Of a stretch of DNA of 64,000 nucleotides, positions 50,696-61,024 are shown in pieces. Under the pieces are notes generated by a model. The model worked only from the letters and a program-made list of their open reading frames with translations, did no database searches and was not told where the DNA came from. How positions within the stretch are numbered: the stretch's first letter is position 1; each line of letters starts with the position of its first letter. The stretch lies in NCBI RefSeq assembly GCF_000445445.1, contig NZ_ASXP01000001.1:914501-978500 (forward strand), written 5' to 3'. This stretch comes from Sporomusa ovata DSM 2662 (GTDB taxonomy: Bacteria; Bacillota; Negativicutes; Sporomusales; Sporomusaceae). The translations under genes and the position numbers were made by a program.

Positions 50696-53600
50696 ATGCA
50701 GAGAAAATGGAAAAGACGCTGGCAGCGGCTGGCAAAAGCGGTCATAGTACCTGCGACAGCCGGACTTTTGCTGCTGTCAGCCTACAGCACGGCCTTGGCC
50801 AATCCGACCAATGGCAACGTAACCAGCGGCAGTGCCACGATAACAGCAACCGGCAATACTACGACAATTAACCAAAGCAGCAGTAAGGCTATAATCAACT
50901 GGACAAGCTTCTCGGTCGCCAAGGGTGAGACTGTCAACTTTGTCCAGCCGAGCGCAAGCGCGGTGGCGCTTAACCGGGTAACCGGCAACAGCGCCTCGGA
51001 AATCTACGGCAGCCTGAACGCCAACGGCAAGGTCTATCTTGTCAACCCCAATGGCATTTTATTCGCTAAGGGTGCCCAGGTAAACGTCGGCGGCCTGGTG
51101 GCTTCGACGCTGGCGATAAAAGACAGTGACTTTCTTTCAGGCAACTATGTCTTCAGCGGCGGCGACACAGGCAGTGTTGTCAATCAGGGCACGATAACCG
51201 CTAATAATGAGGCCGTATTTATCGGCTCGAAGGTGGCTAACGAAGGGGTTGTAGCCGCCAAGGTCGCAGGTCTTGCGGCCGGAAAGCAGGTCAGTCTGGA
51301 CTTTAGCGGCGACAGCCTGTTGAATGTTACTGTCGACACCGGCGTAGCGGGCGGCAGCGCCGTAAACAGTGGCACCATCACCGCGAACGCTGGTCTGGTG
51401 GTCATGAGTGCCGGTACCAAAGACGCCCTGTTGTCGACAGTAGTCAACAACAGAGGGTTGATAAGGGCACAGAGTGTGAAGGATGTCAACGGCGTTATCC
51501 GGCTGGAAGGCGGTACGGTGACGAATGCCGGCACCCTTGACGCCTCCGGCAAAGCCGCAGGGCAAACAGGCGGCGCTGTTAAGGTGCTTGGTGATACGGT
51601 GAACCTGGAAACCGGCTCGACAATCGACGTGTCCGGTGACGCCGGCGGCGGCACCGCTCTCGTTGGCGGAGCCTATCAGGGCGGCAGCAGTGAATATGCG
51701 GCCACGACAACAACTGTACAAAACGGCGCGAAAATTAAGGCCGATGCAATAACGACTGGTAACGGCGGTCAAGTGGTGGTCTGGGCCAATGATACGACGA
51801 AGTTTGCCGGGACGATCACAGCTAGAGGCGGCAGTGTAAGTGGCGATGGCGGCTCAGTCGAGACCTCGGGCAAGAAAATACTGAAAGTGGCCGATACAGC
51901 AAACGTAACCACTCTGGCGGCTAACGGCCGGGGCGGAACCTGGCTGCTTGATCCCAACAATTTTACGATTGCCGCATCCGGGGGTGACATAACAGGCGCC
52001 CAAGTGACAAGCGCTCTGGCCAGTAATGGTACGGTCACAATTCTCAGCAGCAGTGGCGGCACGGCCGGCAACGGCAACATCTATGTCAATGATGCAATTT
52101 CCTGGAGTTCCGGCGCTTTGACCCTAACCGCAGCCAACAACATCAATATTAACGCCGCCCTGAACGCCAGCGGCAGCGGGTCACTCGCGATGAACGCGGC
52201 AACTGCCAACGGCAGTGACGCAGCAGTATCAGGCGGCACGATTAGTTATGGCTTGACCACAAGCGGGTTTACCGGTTGTGTAAATTTTTCCGGAACAGGT
52301 ACACTTACGATAAACAACCAGGCGTATACAGTTATTAATTCAATAACAGACCTTGCGAATATAGCGTCAGATTTGAGCGGCTATTATGTATTAGGAAGTA
52401 ACCTAACTGCCAGCGGGACCTTTACGTCCATCGGCACCAGCACCAGCGCTTTTACAGGCACTTTCGACGGCCTTGGTCACACTGTCAGCAATCTAACCAT
52501 CAGCGGTTCCAGCGACTATACTGGCCTGTTCGCTTGTTCAAGCGGCACCATCAGTAACCTCGGCCTGGTGGGAGTCAACGTCAGCGGCGGCTCCTATGTC
52601 GGCACCCTGATCGGCTACAGTAGCGGTGGCGCCACCACCAGTTGCTACAGCACCGGCACTGTCTCCGGCACAGCCAATGTCGGCGGCCTGATCGGCTATG
52701 TCAATGCCGGTACCGTGTCAGACTGCCACAGCGAGGCAGTGGTGACCGCCACTGCGGACACTGACAACAATAGCAATGCCGGCGGGCTGATCGGCAAGAA
52801 CAAGGGGACGGTAACCAACTCTTACAGTACCGGCGCAGTGACCGCCAACGGCAGTTATATTGGCGGCCTGATCGGCTATAACGCCGGCGCCGTTACCGAC
52901 TGCTACGCCACCGGCGATGTCACCCTGACCAACAGCGGAACAGCGGGCACCGCTTACTGCGTCGGCGGGCTGATCGGCTATAACAACGGCGGCGCCATCA
53001 CCGACTGTTACACCACCGGCGACGTGACGGCCAAAAATTATTATTACGAATACGAAAGTTACGCCTATGCCGGCGGGCTGGTTGGCTATAATAATGGCGG
53101 CAACATCACCGACTGCTATACCACCGGCGCGGTCACCAGCAGCGCCGGGCGGGGGGTTGGCGGTCTGGTGGGCTATAACTATTCTGGCACAGTGTCAGGC
53201 TGCTACCATACTACCGGCACGGTATCGGGAAGTGCTAATTCGGTCGGTGGGTTAATCGGAGGGGCCTACAAAGGAGTTATCCTGTATTCTTACAACACCG
53301 CTGCCGTTAAAGGCGTGTCCTGGGTCGGGGGCTTGATCGGCTCCGATGGCAAGAGTACGATCCTCGCGTATTCCTACAACACTGGCTCGGTAACCGGGAC
53401 GGTGAGCGGATTCTACTATTTTGGCGGGCTGGTCGGCAATAATGTGGGCACGATTACGGCGTGTTACAACCGCGGGGCGGTGACCGGCACCGGCACCGTG
53501 TATAGTCGCGGCGGTGTGGCCGGGTATAACAACGGCGGCACCATCACCAACTGCTACTGGAGCACCGACAATAATGCCGGACTCAGCGACATTGGCTCCA

Positions 53601-56600
53601 GCACCGCCAGCAGCACCGCCACAGGGCTCACCGGGCTGACTCTGGCCCAGATGATGCAAAGCAGTAACTACTCCACCTGGGGGAGCGACATCGTCAATTA
53701 CGGCGGCAGCACGACCGCTGCCTGGCGCATTTACGACAGCTACAGCTACCCGTTGCTGCTCAATTTCCTGACGCCGCTGACTGTTACTGCGAGCAGCAAT
53801 ACTACCACTTATAACGGCAGCGCGTATAACGCCGCTGCAGCAAGCTACTCCGTCGACAGCGGAACAGTCGACAGTTCTCTTTTATCCGGCAGTCTTACCT
53901 ATACCTATCAAGACAGTGACGGTAACATCGTCACCGCTAAAAATGCCGGGACATACACCTTTTCCACCACAGGCTTGTATTGTACCAGTCAGCAAGGCTA
54001 CGACATTATCAATGCCAGCGGTACGCTGACAATAAACCCGGCAGAGTTGACTATCACAACAAGCAATGTGTCTAAGATCTACGGCCAGACGACAGCCCTC
54101 AGCGGCTACAGCGTCAGCGGTCTGTTGAGCGGCGACAGTGTGGACAGCGTTACTCTAACCAGCGGTGGCACCGCCGCCACGGCGAATGTCGGGGATTACG
54201 CCATTACTGCCGGCAGTGCCAGCGGCAGCGGGCTGAACAACTATACCATTAGCTACGTTGGCAGTACGCTGACAGTTAACCCAGCGACGCTGACCATAAC
54301 AGCAAGTGACGCCGCTAAAACCTATGGACAGACGGCCGCCTTAAGCGGCTACAGCGTCAGCGGCCTGGTGAGCGGCGACAGTGTGGACAGCGTTACTTTG
54401 ACCAGTGCCGGCACCGCCGCCACAGCGAATGTCGGGGATTACGCCATTACCGCCGGCAGTGCCAGCGGCAGCAGGCTGAGCAATTACAGCATCAGCTATG
54501 TTGGCAGTACGCTGACAGTTAACCCAGCGACGCTGACAATAACAGCGAGCGACGTCGCTAAAACCTATGGACAGACGACCGCCCTCAGCGACTACAGCAT
54601 CAGCGGCCTGGTAAACGGCGACAGCGTCAGCAGCGTTAGCCTGAGCAGTGCCGGTACCGCCGCCACGGCAAATGTTGGGGATTACGCCATTACCATCGGT
54701 AGTGCCAGCGGCAGCGGGCTGAGCAATTACAGCATCAGCTACATCGGCAGTACGCTGACAGTTAACCCGGCGGCGCTGACTATAACAGCAAGCGATGCCG
54801 CTAAAACCTATGGACAGACGGCCGCCCTTAGCGACTACAACGTCAGCGGCCTGGTGAACGGCGACAGCGTCAGCAGCGTCAGCCTGACCAGTGCCGGCGC
54901 CGCCTCCACGGCGAATGTCGGAACCTACGCCATCACCGGCAGCGCCAGCGGCAGCGGGCTGAGCAACTACACCATCACCTATGCCGGCACGTTGACGGTC
55001 AATCCAGCGACGCTGACCATCACGGCGGGCGACGCCGCCAAAACCTATGGACAGACGGCCGCACTTAACGGTTACAGCGTCAGCGGTCTACTGAACAGCG
55101 ACAACGTCAGCAGCGTTAGCCTGACCAGTGCCGGCACCGCCGCTACGGCGAATGTCGGGGACTACGGCATCACCGCCGGCAGTGCCAGCGGCAGCGGGCT
55201 GAGCAATTACACCATCAGCTATGTTGGCAGTACGCTGACAGTTAACCCGGCAACGCTGACAGTAACAGCAAGCAACGCCGCTAAAACGTATGGACAGACG
55301 GCTGCCTTAGGCGGCTACAGCGTCAGCGGCCTGGTGAACAGCGACAGCGTCAGCAGCGTTAGCCTGACCAGTGCCGGCACCGCCGCCACGGCGAATGTCG
55401 GGGACTACGGCATCACCGCCGGCAGTGCCAGCGGCAGCGGGCTGAGCAATTACACCATCAGCTATGTTGGCAGTACGCTGACAGTTAACCCGGCGACGCT
55501 GACCATAACAGCAAGCAACGTAACTAAAACCTATGGAGAGACGCCCTCGCTCAGCGGTTACACCGTCAGCGGCTTGGTGAACGGCGACCGCGTGGACAGT
55601 GTTACCATGAACAGCGTCGGCACCGGTGTCACGGTGGAAGCCGGAAGATTCTACGCCATTAACATCGGCAGTGCCAGCGGCAGCGGGCTGAGCAATTACA
55701 GCATCAGCTACGTCGGCGGCTATATGTGGGTTGACCAAGCGCCGTTAACTATAACAGCAAATCACGCCGAAAAAACCTATGGACAAACGGCCGCCCTCAG
55801 CGGCTACACCGTCAGTGGCTTACTGAACAGCGATTGGATCTACGTTACCCTAACTAGTGCCGGCACCGCCGCCACGGCGAATGTTGGGACCTACGCCATC
55901 GACGGCACCCCCTACGGTGGCGGGCTGATAAACTATACCATCACCTATGTCGGCACGATGACGGTCAACCCAGCGCCGCTGACCATAACAGCAAGTGGCG
56001 CCGCTAAAACCTATGGCCAGACGGCCGCCCTCAGCGGCTACAGCGTCAGTGGACTACTGAACAGTGACAGCGTCAGCAGCGTTAGCCTGACCAGTGCCGG
56101 CACCACCGCCACGGCGAATGTCGGGGATTACGCCATTACCGCCGGCAGTGCCAGCGGCAGCGGGTTGAGCAATTACAGCATCAGCTACGTCGGCAGTACG
56201 CTGACAGTTAACCCGGCGTCGCTGACAATAACAGCAAGTGACGCTGCCAAAACCTATGGACAGACGGCTGCACTCAACGGCTACAGCGTCAGTGGCCTGG
56301 TGAACAGCAGCGACCGCGTCAGCAGCGTTACTCTGACCAGTGCCGGCACCGCCGCCACGGCAAATGTCGGGGATTACGCCATTAGCGCCGGCAGTGCCAG
56401 CGGCAGCGGTCTGAGCAACTATACCATCAGCTACGTCGGCAGTACGTTGACGGTTAACCCGGCGACGCTGACGATAACAGCGAGCGATGCGGCTAAAACC
56501 TATGGCCAGACGGCTGCACTCAATGGCTACAGCGTCAGCGGCCTGGTGAACAGCGATAGCGTCAGCAGCGTTAGCCTGACCAGTGCCGGCACCGCCGCCA

Positions 56601-58855
56601 CGGCAAATGTCGGGGATTATGCCATTACTGCCGGCAGTGCCAGCGGCAGCGGGTTGAGCAATTACAGCATCAGCTACGTCGGCAGTACGCTGACGGTCAA
56701 TCCGGCGACGCTGACCATAACCGCAAGTGACACTGCTAAAACCTATGGAGAGACGCCTGCCTTAAGCGGCTACAGCGTCAGCGGCCTGGTGAACGGCGAC
56801 AGTGTGGATAGCGTTAGCCTGACCAGTGCCGGCACCGCCGCCACGGCGAATGTCGGGGATTATGCCATTACCGTCGGCAGTGCCGGCGGCAGCGGTTTGA
56901 GCAATTACAGCATCAGCTATGTTGACAGTACGCTGACAGTTAACCCGGCGACGCTAACCATAACAGCAAGTGACGCCGCTAAAACCTATGGCCAAACGCC
57001 TGCCTTAAGCGGCTACAGCGTCAGTGGCCTACTAAACAGCGATAGCGTCAGCAGCGTTAGCCTGACCAGTGCCGGCACCGCCACCACGGCAAATGTCGGG
57101 GATTACGCCATTACCGCCGGCAGTGCCAGCGGCAGCGGGTTGAGCAATTACAGCATCAGCTACGTCGGCAGTACGTTGACGGTTAACCCGGCGACGCTGA
57201 CGATAACAGCGAGCGATGCGGCTAAAACCTATGGCCAGACGGCTGCCTTAAGCGGCTACAGCGTCAGCGGTCTACTGAACAGCGACAGCGTCAGCAGCGT
57301 TAGCTTGAGCAGTGCCGGTAGCGCCGCCACGGCAAATGTCGGGGATTACGCCATTACTGCCGGCAGTGCCAACGGCAGCGGTCTGAGCAACTACACCATC
57401 ACCTACGTCGGCGGCAATCTGACGGTTAACCCGGCGACGCTGACTATAACAGCGAGTGACGCTGCTAAAACCTATGGCCAGACGGCTGCACTCAGCGGCT
57501 ACAGCGTCAGCGGTCTGGTGAACGGCGACAGCGTCAGCAGCGTTAGCTTGACCAGTGCCGGCACCGCCGCCACGGCAAATGTTGGGGATTACACCATTAG
57601 CTCTGGCAGCGCCAGCGGCAGCGGTCTGAGCAACTATACCATCAGCTACGTCGACAGTACTCTGACGGTTAATCCAGCGACGCTGACCATAACAGCAAGC
57701 GATGCCACTAAAATCTATGGCCAGACGACCGCACTCAGCGGCTACAGCGTCAGTGGCCTGGTAAACGGCGATAGCGTCAACAGTGTTAGTCTGACCAGTG
57801 CTGGCACCGTCGCCACGGCGAATGTTGGGGATTATGCCATCACCGGCAGCGCCAGCGGCAGCGGTCTGAGCAACTATACCATCAGCTATGCCGGTACGTT
57901 GACGGTCAACCCAGCGACGCTGACCATAACAGCAAGTGACGCCGCTAAAATCTATGGACAGACGGCTGCACTCAGCGGCTACAGCGTCAGCGGCCTGGTG
58001 AACAGCGATAGTGTCAGCAACGTTAGCCTGACCAGTGCCGGCACCGCCGCCACGGCAAATGTCGGGGACTATGGCATCACCGCCAGCAGTGCCAGCGGCA
58101 GCGGTCTGAGCAACTATACCATCAGCTACGTTGGCAGTACGCTGACAGTTAACCCAGCGACGTTGACCATAACCGCGAGTGACGCCGCCAAAACCTATGG
58201 ACAGACGGCTGCACTCTACGGCTACAGCGTCAGCGGCCTGGTGAACGGCGACAGCGTCAGCAGCGTTAGCCTGACCAGTGCCGGCACCGCCGCCACGGCA
58301 AATGTCGGGGATTATGCCATTACTGCCGGCAGCGCCAGCGGCAGCGGTCTGAGCAATTACACCATCAGCTACGTCGGCAGTAATCTGACAGTTAACCCGG
58401 CGACGCTGACCATAACAGCTGCCGACGCGGTTAAAACCTATGGACAGACGGCCACTCTCCGCGGCTACAGTGTCAGCGGTTTGGTGAACAGCGACAGTGT
58501 AGACAGCGTTACCTTGAGCAGCGATGGTACCGACGCCACAGCCAAAACCGGGAAATACGGCATTACCGTCAGTAATGCCAGAGGCAGCGGTTTTGACAAC
58601 TACAACATTATCTACCGAGGCGGTATCCTCACTGTCACCGAGGGGTTGGGGCAGGATAACGGCTACCAGGGTGCGGTCGTAAGTGCCACAAGTATTGTCG
58701 ACAATTGCCGGCCTACCGGCCGCTACGGTCCAGAGGCCGGCTACATGACCGAGGCCAATGGCTCTTTGTTGTTCAACATCGTGCCGCCCGGTCTTAACAT
58801 CAGCGGATATGTGCCATTAACTGTTTTGGCTAATTCCGGGCAAAGCGATGACTAA
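50696..58855 (+). CDS. Giant two-partner-secretion exoprotein (filamentous haemagglutinin-like, GLUG and MBG repeats)
   Basis: 2719 residues in one intact frame. An extended, Arg/Lys-rich signal peptide (residues about 1-35) is followed by a TPS secretion domain (about 36-300: NPNGILFAKGAQVNVGGLVAST). GLUG motifs occupy about 570-960 (VGGLIGYN, DCYTTGDVT repeated). After a diverged MBG unit, about 19 MBG-type repeats of 80 residues run from about 1118 to 2648. A non-repeated tail of about 70 residues ends the protein. The TPS domain would be led out by a ShlB/FhaC-type pore, here encoded downstream, so it is a probable adhesin at the surface of a diderm cell. The DNA is GC-richer than its neighbours. 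GGGGGAC precedes the ATG. Confidence 0.93.
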   Translation: MQRKWKRRWQRLAKAVIVPATAGLLLLSAYSTALANPTNGNVTSGSATITATGNTTTINQSSSKAIINWTSFSVAKGETVNFVQPSASAVALNRVTGNSASEIYGSLNANGKVYLVNPNGILFAKGAQVNVGGLVASTLAIKDSDFLSGNYVFSGGDTGSVVNQGTITANNEAVFIGSKVANEGVVAAKVAGLAAGKQVSLDFSGDSLLNVTVDTGVAGGSAVNSGTITANAGLVVMSAGTKDALLSTVVNNRGLIRAQSVKDVNGVIRLEGGTVTNAGTLDASGKAAGQTGGAVKVLGDTVNLETGSTIDVSGDAGGGTALVGGAYQGGSSEYAATTTTVQNGAKIKADAITTGNGGQVVVWANDTTKFAGTITARGGSVSGDGGSVETSGKKILKVADTANVTTLAANGRGGTWLLDPNNFTIAASGGDITGAQVTSALASNGTVTILSSSGGTAGNGNIYVNDAISWSSGALTLTAANNININAALNASGSGSLAMNAATANGSDAAVSGGTISYGLTTSGFTGCVNFSGTGTLTINNQAYTVINSITDLANIASDLSGYYVLGSNLTASGTFTSIGTSTSAFTGTFDGLGHTVSNLTISGSSDYTGLFACSSGTISNLGLVGVNVSGGSYVGTLIGYSSGGATTSCYSTGTVSGTANVGGLIGYVNAGTVSDCHSEAVVTATADTDNNSNAGGLIGKNKGTVTNSYSTGAVTANGSYIGGLIGYNAGAVTDCYATGDVTLTNSGTAGTAYCVGGLIGYNNGGAITDCYTTGDVTAKNYYYEYESYAYAGGLVGYNNGGNITDCYTTGAVTSSAGRGVGGLVGYNYSGTVSGCYHTTGTVSGSANSVGGLIGGAYKGVILYSYNTAAVKGVSWVGGLIGSDGKSTILAYSYNTGSVTGTVSGFYYFGGLVGNNVGTITACYNRGAVTGTGTVYSRGGVAGYNNGGTITNCYWSTDNNAGLSDIGSSTASSTATGLTGLTLAQMMQSSNYSTWGSDIVNYGGSTTAAWRIYDSYSYPLLLNFLTPLTVTASSNTTTYNGSAYNAAAASYSVDSGTVDSSLLSGSLTYTYQDSDGNIVTAKNAGTYTFSTTGLYCTSQQGYDIINASGTLTINPAELTITTSNVSKIYGQTTALSGYSVSGLLSGDSVDSVTLTSGGTAATANVGDYAITAGSASGSGLNNYTISYVGSTLTVNPATLTITASDAAKTYGQTAALSGYSVSGLVSGDSVDSVTLTSAGTAATANVGDYAITAGSASGSRLSNYSISYVGSTLTVNPATLTITASDVAKTYGQTTALSDYSISGLVNGDSVSSVSLSSAGTAATANVGDYAITIGSASGSGLSNYSISYIGSTLTVNPAALTITASDAAKTYGQTAALSDYNVSGLVNGDSVSSVSLTSAGAASTANVGTYAITGSASGSGLSNYTITYAGTLTVNPATLTITAGDAAKTYGQTAALNGYSVSGLLNSDNVSSVSLTSAGTAATANVGDYGITAGSASGSGLSNYTISYVGSTLTVNPATLTVTASNAAKTYGQTAALGGYSVSGLVNSDSVSSVSLTSAGTAATANVGDYGITAGSASGSGLSNYTISYVGSTLTVNPATLTITASNVTKTYGETPSLSGYTVSGLVNGDRVDSVTMNSVGTGVTVEAGRFYAINIGSASGSGLSNYSISYVGGYMWVDQAPLTITANHAEKTYGQTAALSGYTVSGLLNSDWIYVTLTSAGTAATANVGTYAIDGTPYGGGLINYTITYVGTMTVNPAPLTITASGAAKTYGQTAALSGYSVSGLLNSDSVSSVSLTSAGTTATANVGDYAITAGSASGSGLSNYSISYVGSTLTVNPASLTITASDAAKTYGQTAALNGYSVSGLVNSSDRVSSVTLTSAGTAATANVGDYAISAGSASGSGLSNYTISYVGSTLTVNPATLTITASDAAKTYGQTAALNGYSVSGLVNSDSVSSVSLTSAGTAATANVGDYAITAGSASGSGLSNYSISYVGSTLTVNPATLTITASDTAKTYGETPALSGYSVSGLVNGDSVDSVSLTSAGTAATANVGDYAITVGSAGGSGLSNYSISYVDSTLTVNPATLTITASDAAKTYGQTPALSGYSVSGLLNSDSVSSVSLTSAGTATTANVGDYAITAGSASGSGLSNYSISYVGSTLTVNPATLTITASDAAKTYGQTAALSGYSVSGLLNSDSVSSVSLSSAGSAATANVGDYAITAGSANGSGLSNYTITYVGGNLTVNPATLTITASDAAKTYGQTAALSGYSVSGLVNGDSVSSVSLTSAGTAATANVGDYTISSGSASGSGLSNYTISYVDSTLTVNPATLTITASDATKIYGQTTALSGYSVSGLVNGDSVNSVSLTSAGTVATANVGDYAITGSASGSGLSNYTISYAGTLTVNPATLTITASDAAKIYGQTAALSGYSVSGLVNSDSVSNVSLTSAGTAATANVGDYGITASSASGSGLSNYTISYVGSTLTVNPATLTITASDAAKTYGQTAALYGYSVSGLVNGDSVSSVSLTSAGTAATANVGDYAITAGSASGSGLSNYTISYVGSNLTVNPATLTITAADAVKTYGQTATLRGYSVSGLVNSDSVDSVTLSSDGTDATAKTGKYGITVSNARGSGFDNYNIIYRGGILTVTEGLGQDNGYQGAVVSATSIVDNCRPTGRYGPEAGYMTEANGSLLFNIVPPGLNISGYVPLTVLANSGQSDD
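54047..58640 (+). repeat. About 19 tandem 240-bp repeats in the exoprotein gene
   Basis: Each unit encodes about 80 residues beginning LTITASDAAKTYGQT and ending SYVGSTLTVNPA. Adjacent units are highly similar at the base level, with occasional 3-9-base length changes (for example the NSSD variant and the shorter AITGSASGSG units). Units 7 and 8 and the last one are the most diverged. Long identical stretches favour recombination and make assembly error-prone. Confidence 0.9.
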
Positions 58856-58867
58856 AGAGGTGTTACG

Positions 58868-59158
58868 ATGAATCAGGAATTTTATACTGACGGCATTAGT
58901 GCCGTCCATGTAACCGGGCAATTGGTTTGCATCGACCTGATGTCGGTGCAGCCGCACCTTAAAAGCGACAATGGGCAGCCAGTGGTTGAAGTTAATAAAC
59001 GAATCATCATGCCGCTGGAGGGTTTCGTCCAGTCGTTTTCCGTACAGGAAAACATTATCAAGCAGCTTATTGCGGGTGGGGTATTGAAACAAAATCCATT
59101 GGCTTCAGATGGTATAGGCTTGTTGGGGAAAAGCGAGGACAGCCATCCCGGAACGTGA
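58868..59158 (+). CDS. Small protein between exoprotein and transporter genes
   Basis: 96 residues. AAAGAGGTG precedes the ATG and the gene lies 12 bases after the exoprotein stop. No signal peptide or membrane segment is seen; the sequence is balanced and hydrophobic-polar (GISAVHVTGQLVCIDLMSV, RIIMPLEGFVQSFSVQENI). I do not recognise it. Its position in the exoprotein operon suggests an accessory role in secretion or chaperoning, from context only. Confidence 0.65.
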   Translation: MNQEFYTDGISAVHVTGQLVCIDLMSVQPHLKSDNGQPVVEVNKRIIMPLEGFVQSFSVQENIIKQLIAGGVLKQNPLASDGIGLLGKSEDSHPGT

Positions 59159-59201
59159 TACGGAATAAGCAATGCCATGCACGAAAAGAGAGGAGAAAAC
59201 A

Positions 59202-60143
59202 ATGACTGGCAAGCTTTACAACAAAAGGATAATCACTTGCGCGATACTCACCTTAACAGTTTGCCCGGCCTATGCGGCTTCGTTGCCTGACAGCGGCACT
59301 GCCCTTGAGGGGGCCAAGCCGCCGGCGATTGAGCGACCGGTACAAAAAATCCCGGAAATCAATGTTGAAGAACGCGAACCAGCAGTCAGCGCCGGCGGCC
59401 AGCAGAAAATCATGGTCAAAGAGTTTCGCCTCAGCGGCGAATTGCTTCTGCCGGCGAACGAGCTGCTAAAACTCATTCAAAATGAAGCCGGCAGAGAGAT
59501 AAATTTGAATGAACTTAATAAGCTGGCTGACAAGCTTACCAAATACCTGCGGCAGAAAGGTTACCTTGTGGCTTTCGCCTATATTCCGGCGCAGGATATT
59601 AAGGACGGCGTTGTCGAAATCGACATTGTTCCCGGTAAATACGGCCAGATAAAATTCGCAGGTGACGGACATATCGACCGCGAGCAACTGAAAGCTATGC
59701 TTTTTACCGCCAGACCCGGCATGGTTATCACTCGTGCACCGCTTGAGCGGGCACTGCTTCTAATTAGCGACATTTCCGGCGTCAACGTCAAGGCTACCCT
59801 CACTCCTGGCGAAACCACCGGCACTGCCGACTTAGTCCTTGAAACTGCCGACACTGACAAAATAAATGTCTCGGTTTACGCTGACAACTGGGGCAACCGT
59901 TACACCGGCCGGACAAGATATGGCACTCAGCTTACTGTCAACAACTTCAGTAATAACGGTGATGCTTTCAATTTGGGCGGATTGACTACTTTCAACGGCA
60001 TTAATAATTATAATTTCGGCTACAGCGCGCAATTAGGTTATGACGGCGTTAAAGCCGAAATCAAATACTCTCATGTTGGCTATACCCTGGGTGACACCTT
60101 CGCCGACCTTGGAGCTACCGGTCGGGCGGCCGTCACCAGATGA
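59202..60143 (+). CDS. ShlB/FhaC-family outer-membrane transporter, N-terminal part (frameshifted gene)
   Basis: About 313 residues from the ATG at 59202, which follows AGAGGAGAAAA. A signal peptide (cleaved near AYAAS) precedes a Pro-rich linker, a POTRA_2 domain (VKEFRLSGELLLPANELL through LRQKGYLVAFAYIPAQD, VVEIDIVPGKYG) and the start of the barrel (VYADNWGNRYTGRTRYG). Reading runs on as YTLGDTFADLGATGRAA and stops at 60143 after a few shifted codons. The next frame resumes the barrel with YPFIRSR. The gene is the partner of the exoprotein and should secrete it through the outer membrane. Confidence 0.85.
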   Translation: MTGKLYNKRIITCAILTLTVCPAYAASLPDSGTALEGAKPPAIERPVQKIPEINVEEREPAVSAGGQQKIMVKEFRLSGELLLPANELLKLIQNEAGREINLNELNKLADKLTKYLRQKGYLVAFAYIPAQDIKDGVVEIDIVPGKYGQIKFAGDGHIDREQLKAMLFTARPGMVITRAPLERALLLISDISGVNVKATLTPGETTGTADLVLETADTDKINVSVYADNWGNRYTGRTRYGTQLTVNNFSNNGDAFNLGGLTTFNGINNYNFGYSAQLGYDGVKAEIKYSHVGYTLGDTFADLGATGRAAVTR

Positions 60144-60888
60144 CATCACCTACCCCTTCATTCGGAGCCGGGTGTTCAACCTGTACGGCAGCGTTGGCTA
60201 TGACCTCAAACACTTAAAAGACGATAACCTCGCTGCCAGCAGCTATTCGCCGCGTACCAGCCGTCTTTGGAATATTGGTCTGTCCGGCAACTTTGCCGAT
60301 AACTGGGGAGGCGGCGGGACGAATGACTTCGCTCTTACTTATTACCGGGGCAAACTGCGTTTTAACGATTTTTCGGCGGCGGTAAATGATGCAACAGATG
60401 CCCAAACAAACGGAAACTTCTGCAAAACGGTGCTTACCTACCAGCGCCAGCAATATGTGGCCCAAAATCTCAATTTCAATCTGAACTTCACCGGCCAACT
60501 GGCCGATAAAAATCTTGATTCATCAGAAAAACTCTTCCTCGGCGGTGCCGATGGTGTGCGGGCCTACCCGCAAGGGGACGCCTCGGGTGACCAGGGCTAC
60601 AAGCTGACCGGCGAATTGAGGTGGCGTCTGCCGGGACTGTCTATGAACAAAAACAACTTATACCTAAATACCTTCTACGATTACGGCAGCGTTATGCTCA
60701 ATAAGCGACCCTACAACACGGATGCCAACAGGCGCAGCCTGAAGGGAGCCGGTTTGGGTCTGCTGTGGACGCGAGATAAGGATTTTGCTATTCGTATTGA
60801 CTATGCCTGGAAGATCAACGATGAGCAGGCCACGGACGACGAGAATAAGAGCGGGCGGTTTTGGCTGCAGGGCGTTAAGTATTTCTAA
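60124..60888 (+). CDS. ShlB/FhaC-family outer-membrane transporter, C-terminal part (frameshifted gene)
   Basis: About 250 codons continuing the barrel: DDITYPFIRSRVFNLYGSVGY, FADNWGGGGTNDF, LFLGGADGVRAYPQG (the conserved L6-type VRGY/VRAYP motif) and the terminal strand WLQGVKYF ending in Phe. The frame is offset by +1 from the N-terminal part, and the change falls in about 60118-60143. Spacing between the two parts matches intact FhaC proteins, so one base was lost or gained (or misread) rather than a longer stretch. There is no start codon with a ribosome binding site. Confidence 0.82.
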   Translation, partial: GRPSPDDITYPFIRSRVFNLYGSVGYDLKHLKDDNLAASSYSPRTSRLWNIGLSGNFADNWGGGGTNDFALTYYRGKLRFNDFSAAVNDATDAQTNGNFCKTVLTYQRQQYVAQNLNFNLNFTGQLADKNLDSSEKLFLGGADGVRAYPQGDASGDQGYKLTGELRWRLPGLSMNKNNLYLNTFYDYGSVMLNKRPYNTDANRRSLKGAGLGLLWTRDKDFAIRIDYAWKINDEQATDDENKSGRFWLQGVKYF

Positions 60889-60934
60889 GGTGAGATAGCA
60901 ATGCAAAGAAAATGGTTCTGTTGCAAAAATTTAA

Positions 60935-60975
60935 ACCTCAATTTATAATCTATAAAAGATTGTAAATTGAGGTTC
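60935..60975 (+). terminator. Terminator after the secretion locus
   Basis: ACCTCAATTTATAATC (60935-60950) pairs with GATTGTAAATTGAGGT (60958-60973) with one G-T pair. The T run is short. Confidence 0.65.
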
Positions 60976-61024
60976 TTAATGCAAGAGATTTTATTTACCT
61001 GATAAAAATAGCAATAAGGGGCGG

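Noticed and set aside
51137..51772. Minus-strand open frames inside the exoprotein gene (also 53252-53659 and 55307-55738)
   Set aside because: They arise from the high GC content and repeats of the plus-strand gene, lack ribosome binding sites and have no recognisable content.
54047..58640. Regular 240-bp repeats as a possible CRISPR or satellite array
   Set aside because: The frame is open throughout and units encode MBG-type protein repeats; there are no unique spacers between short repeats.
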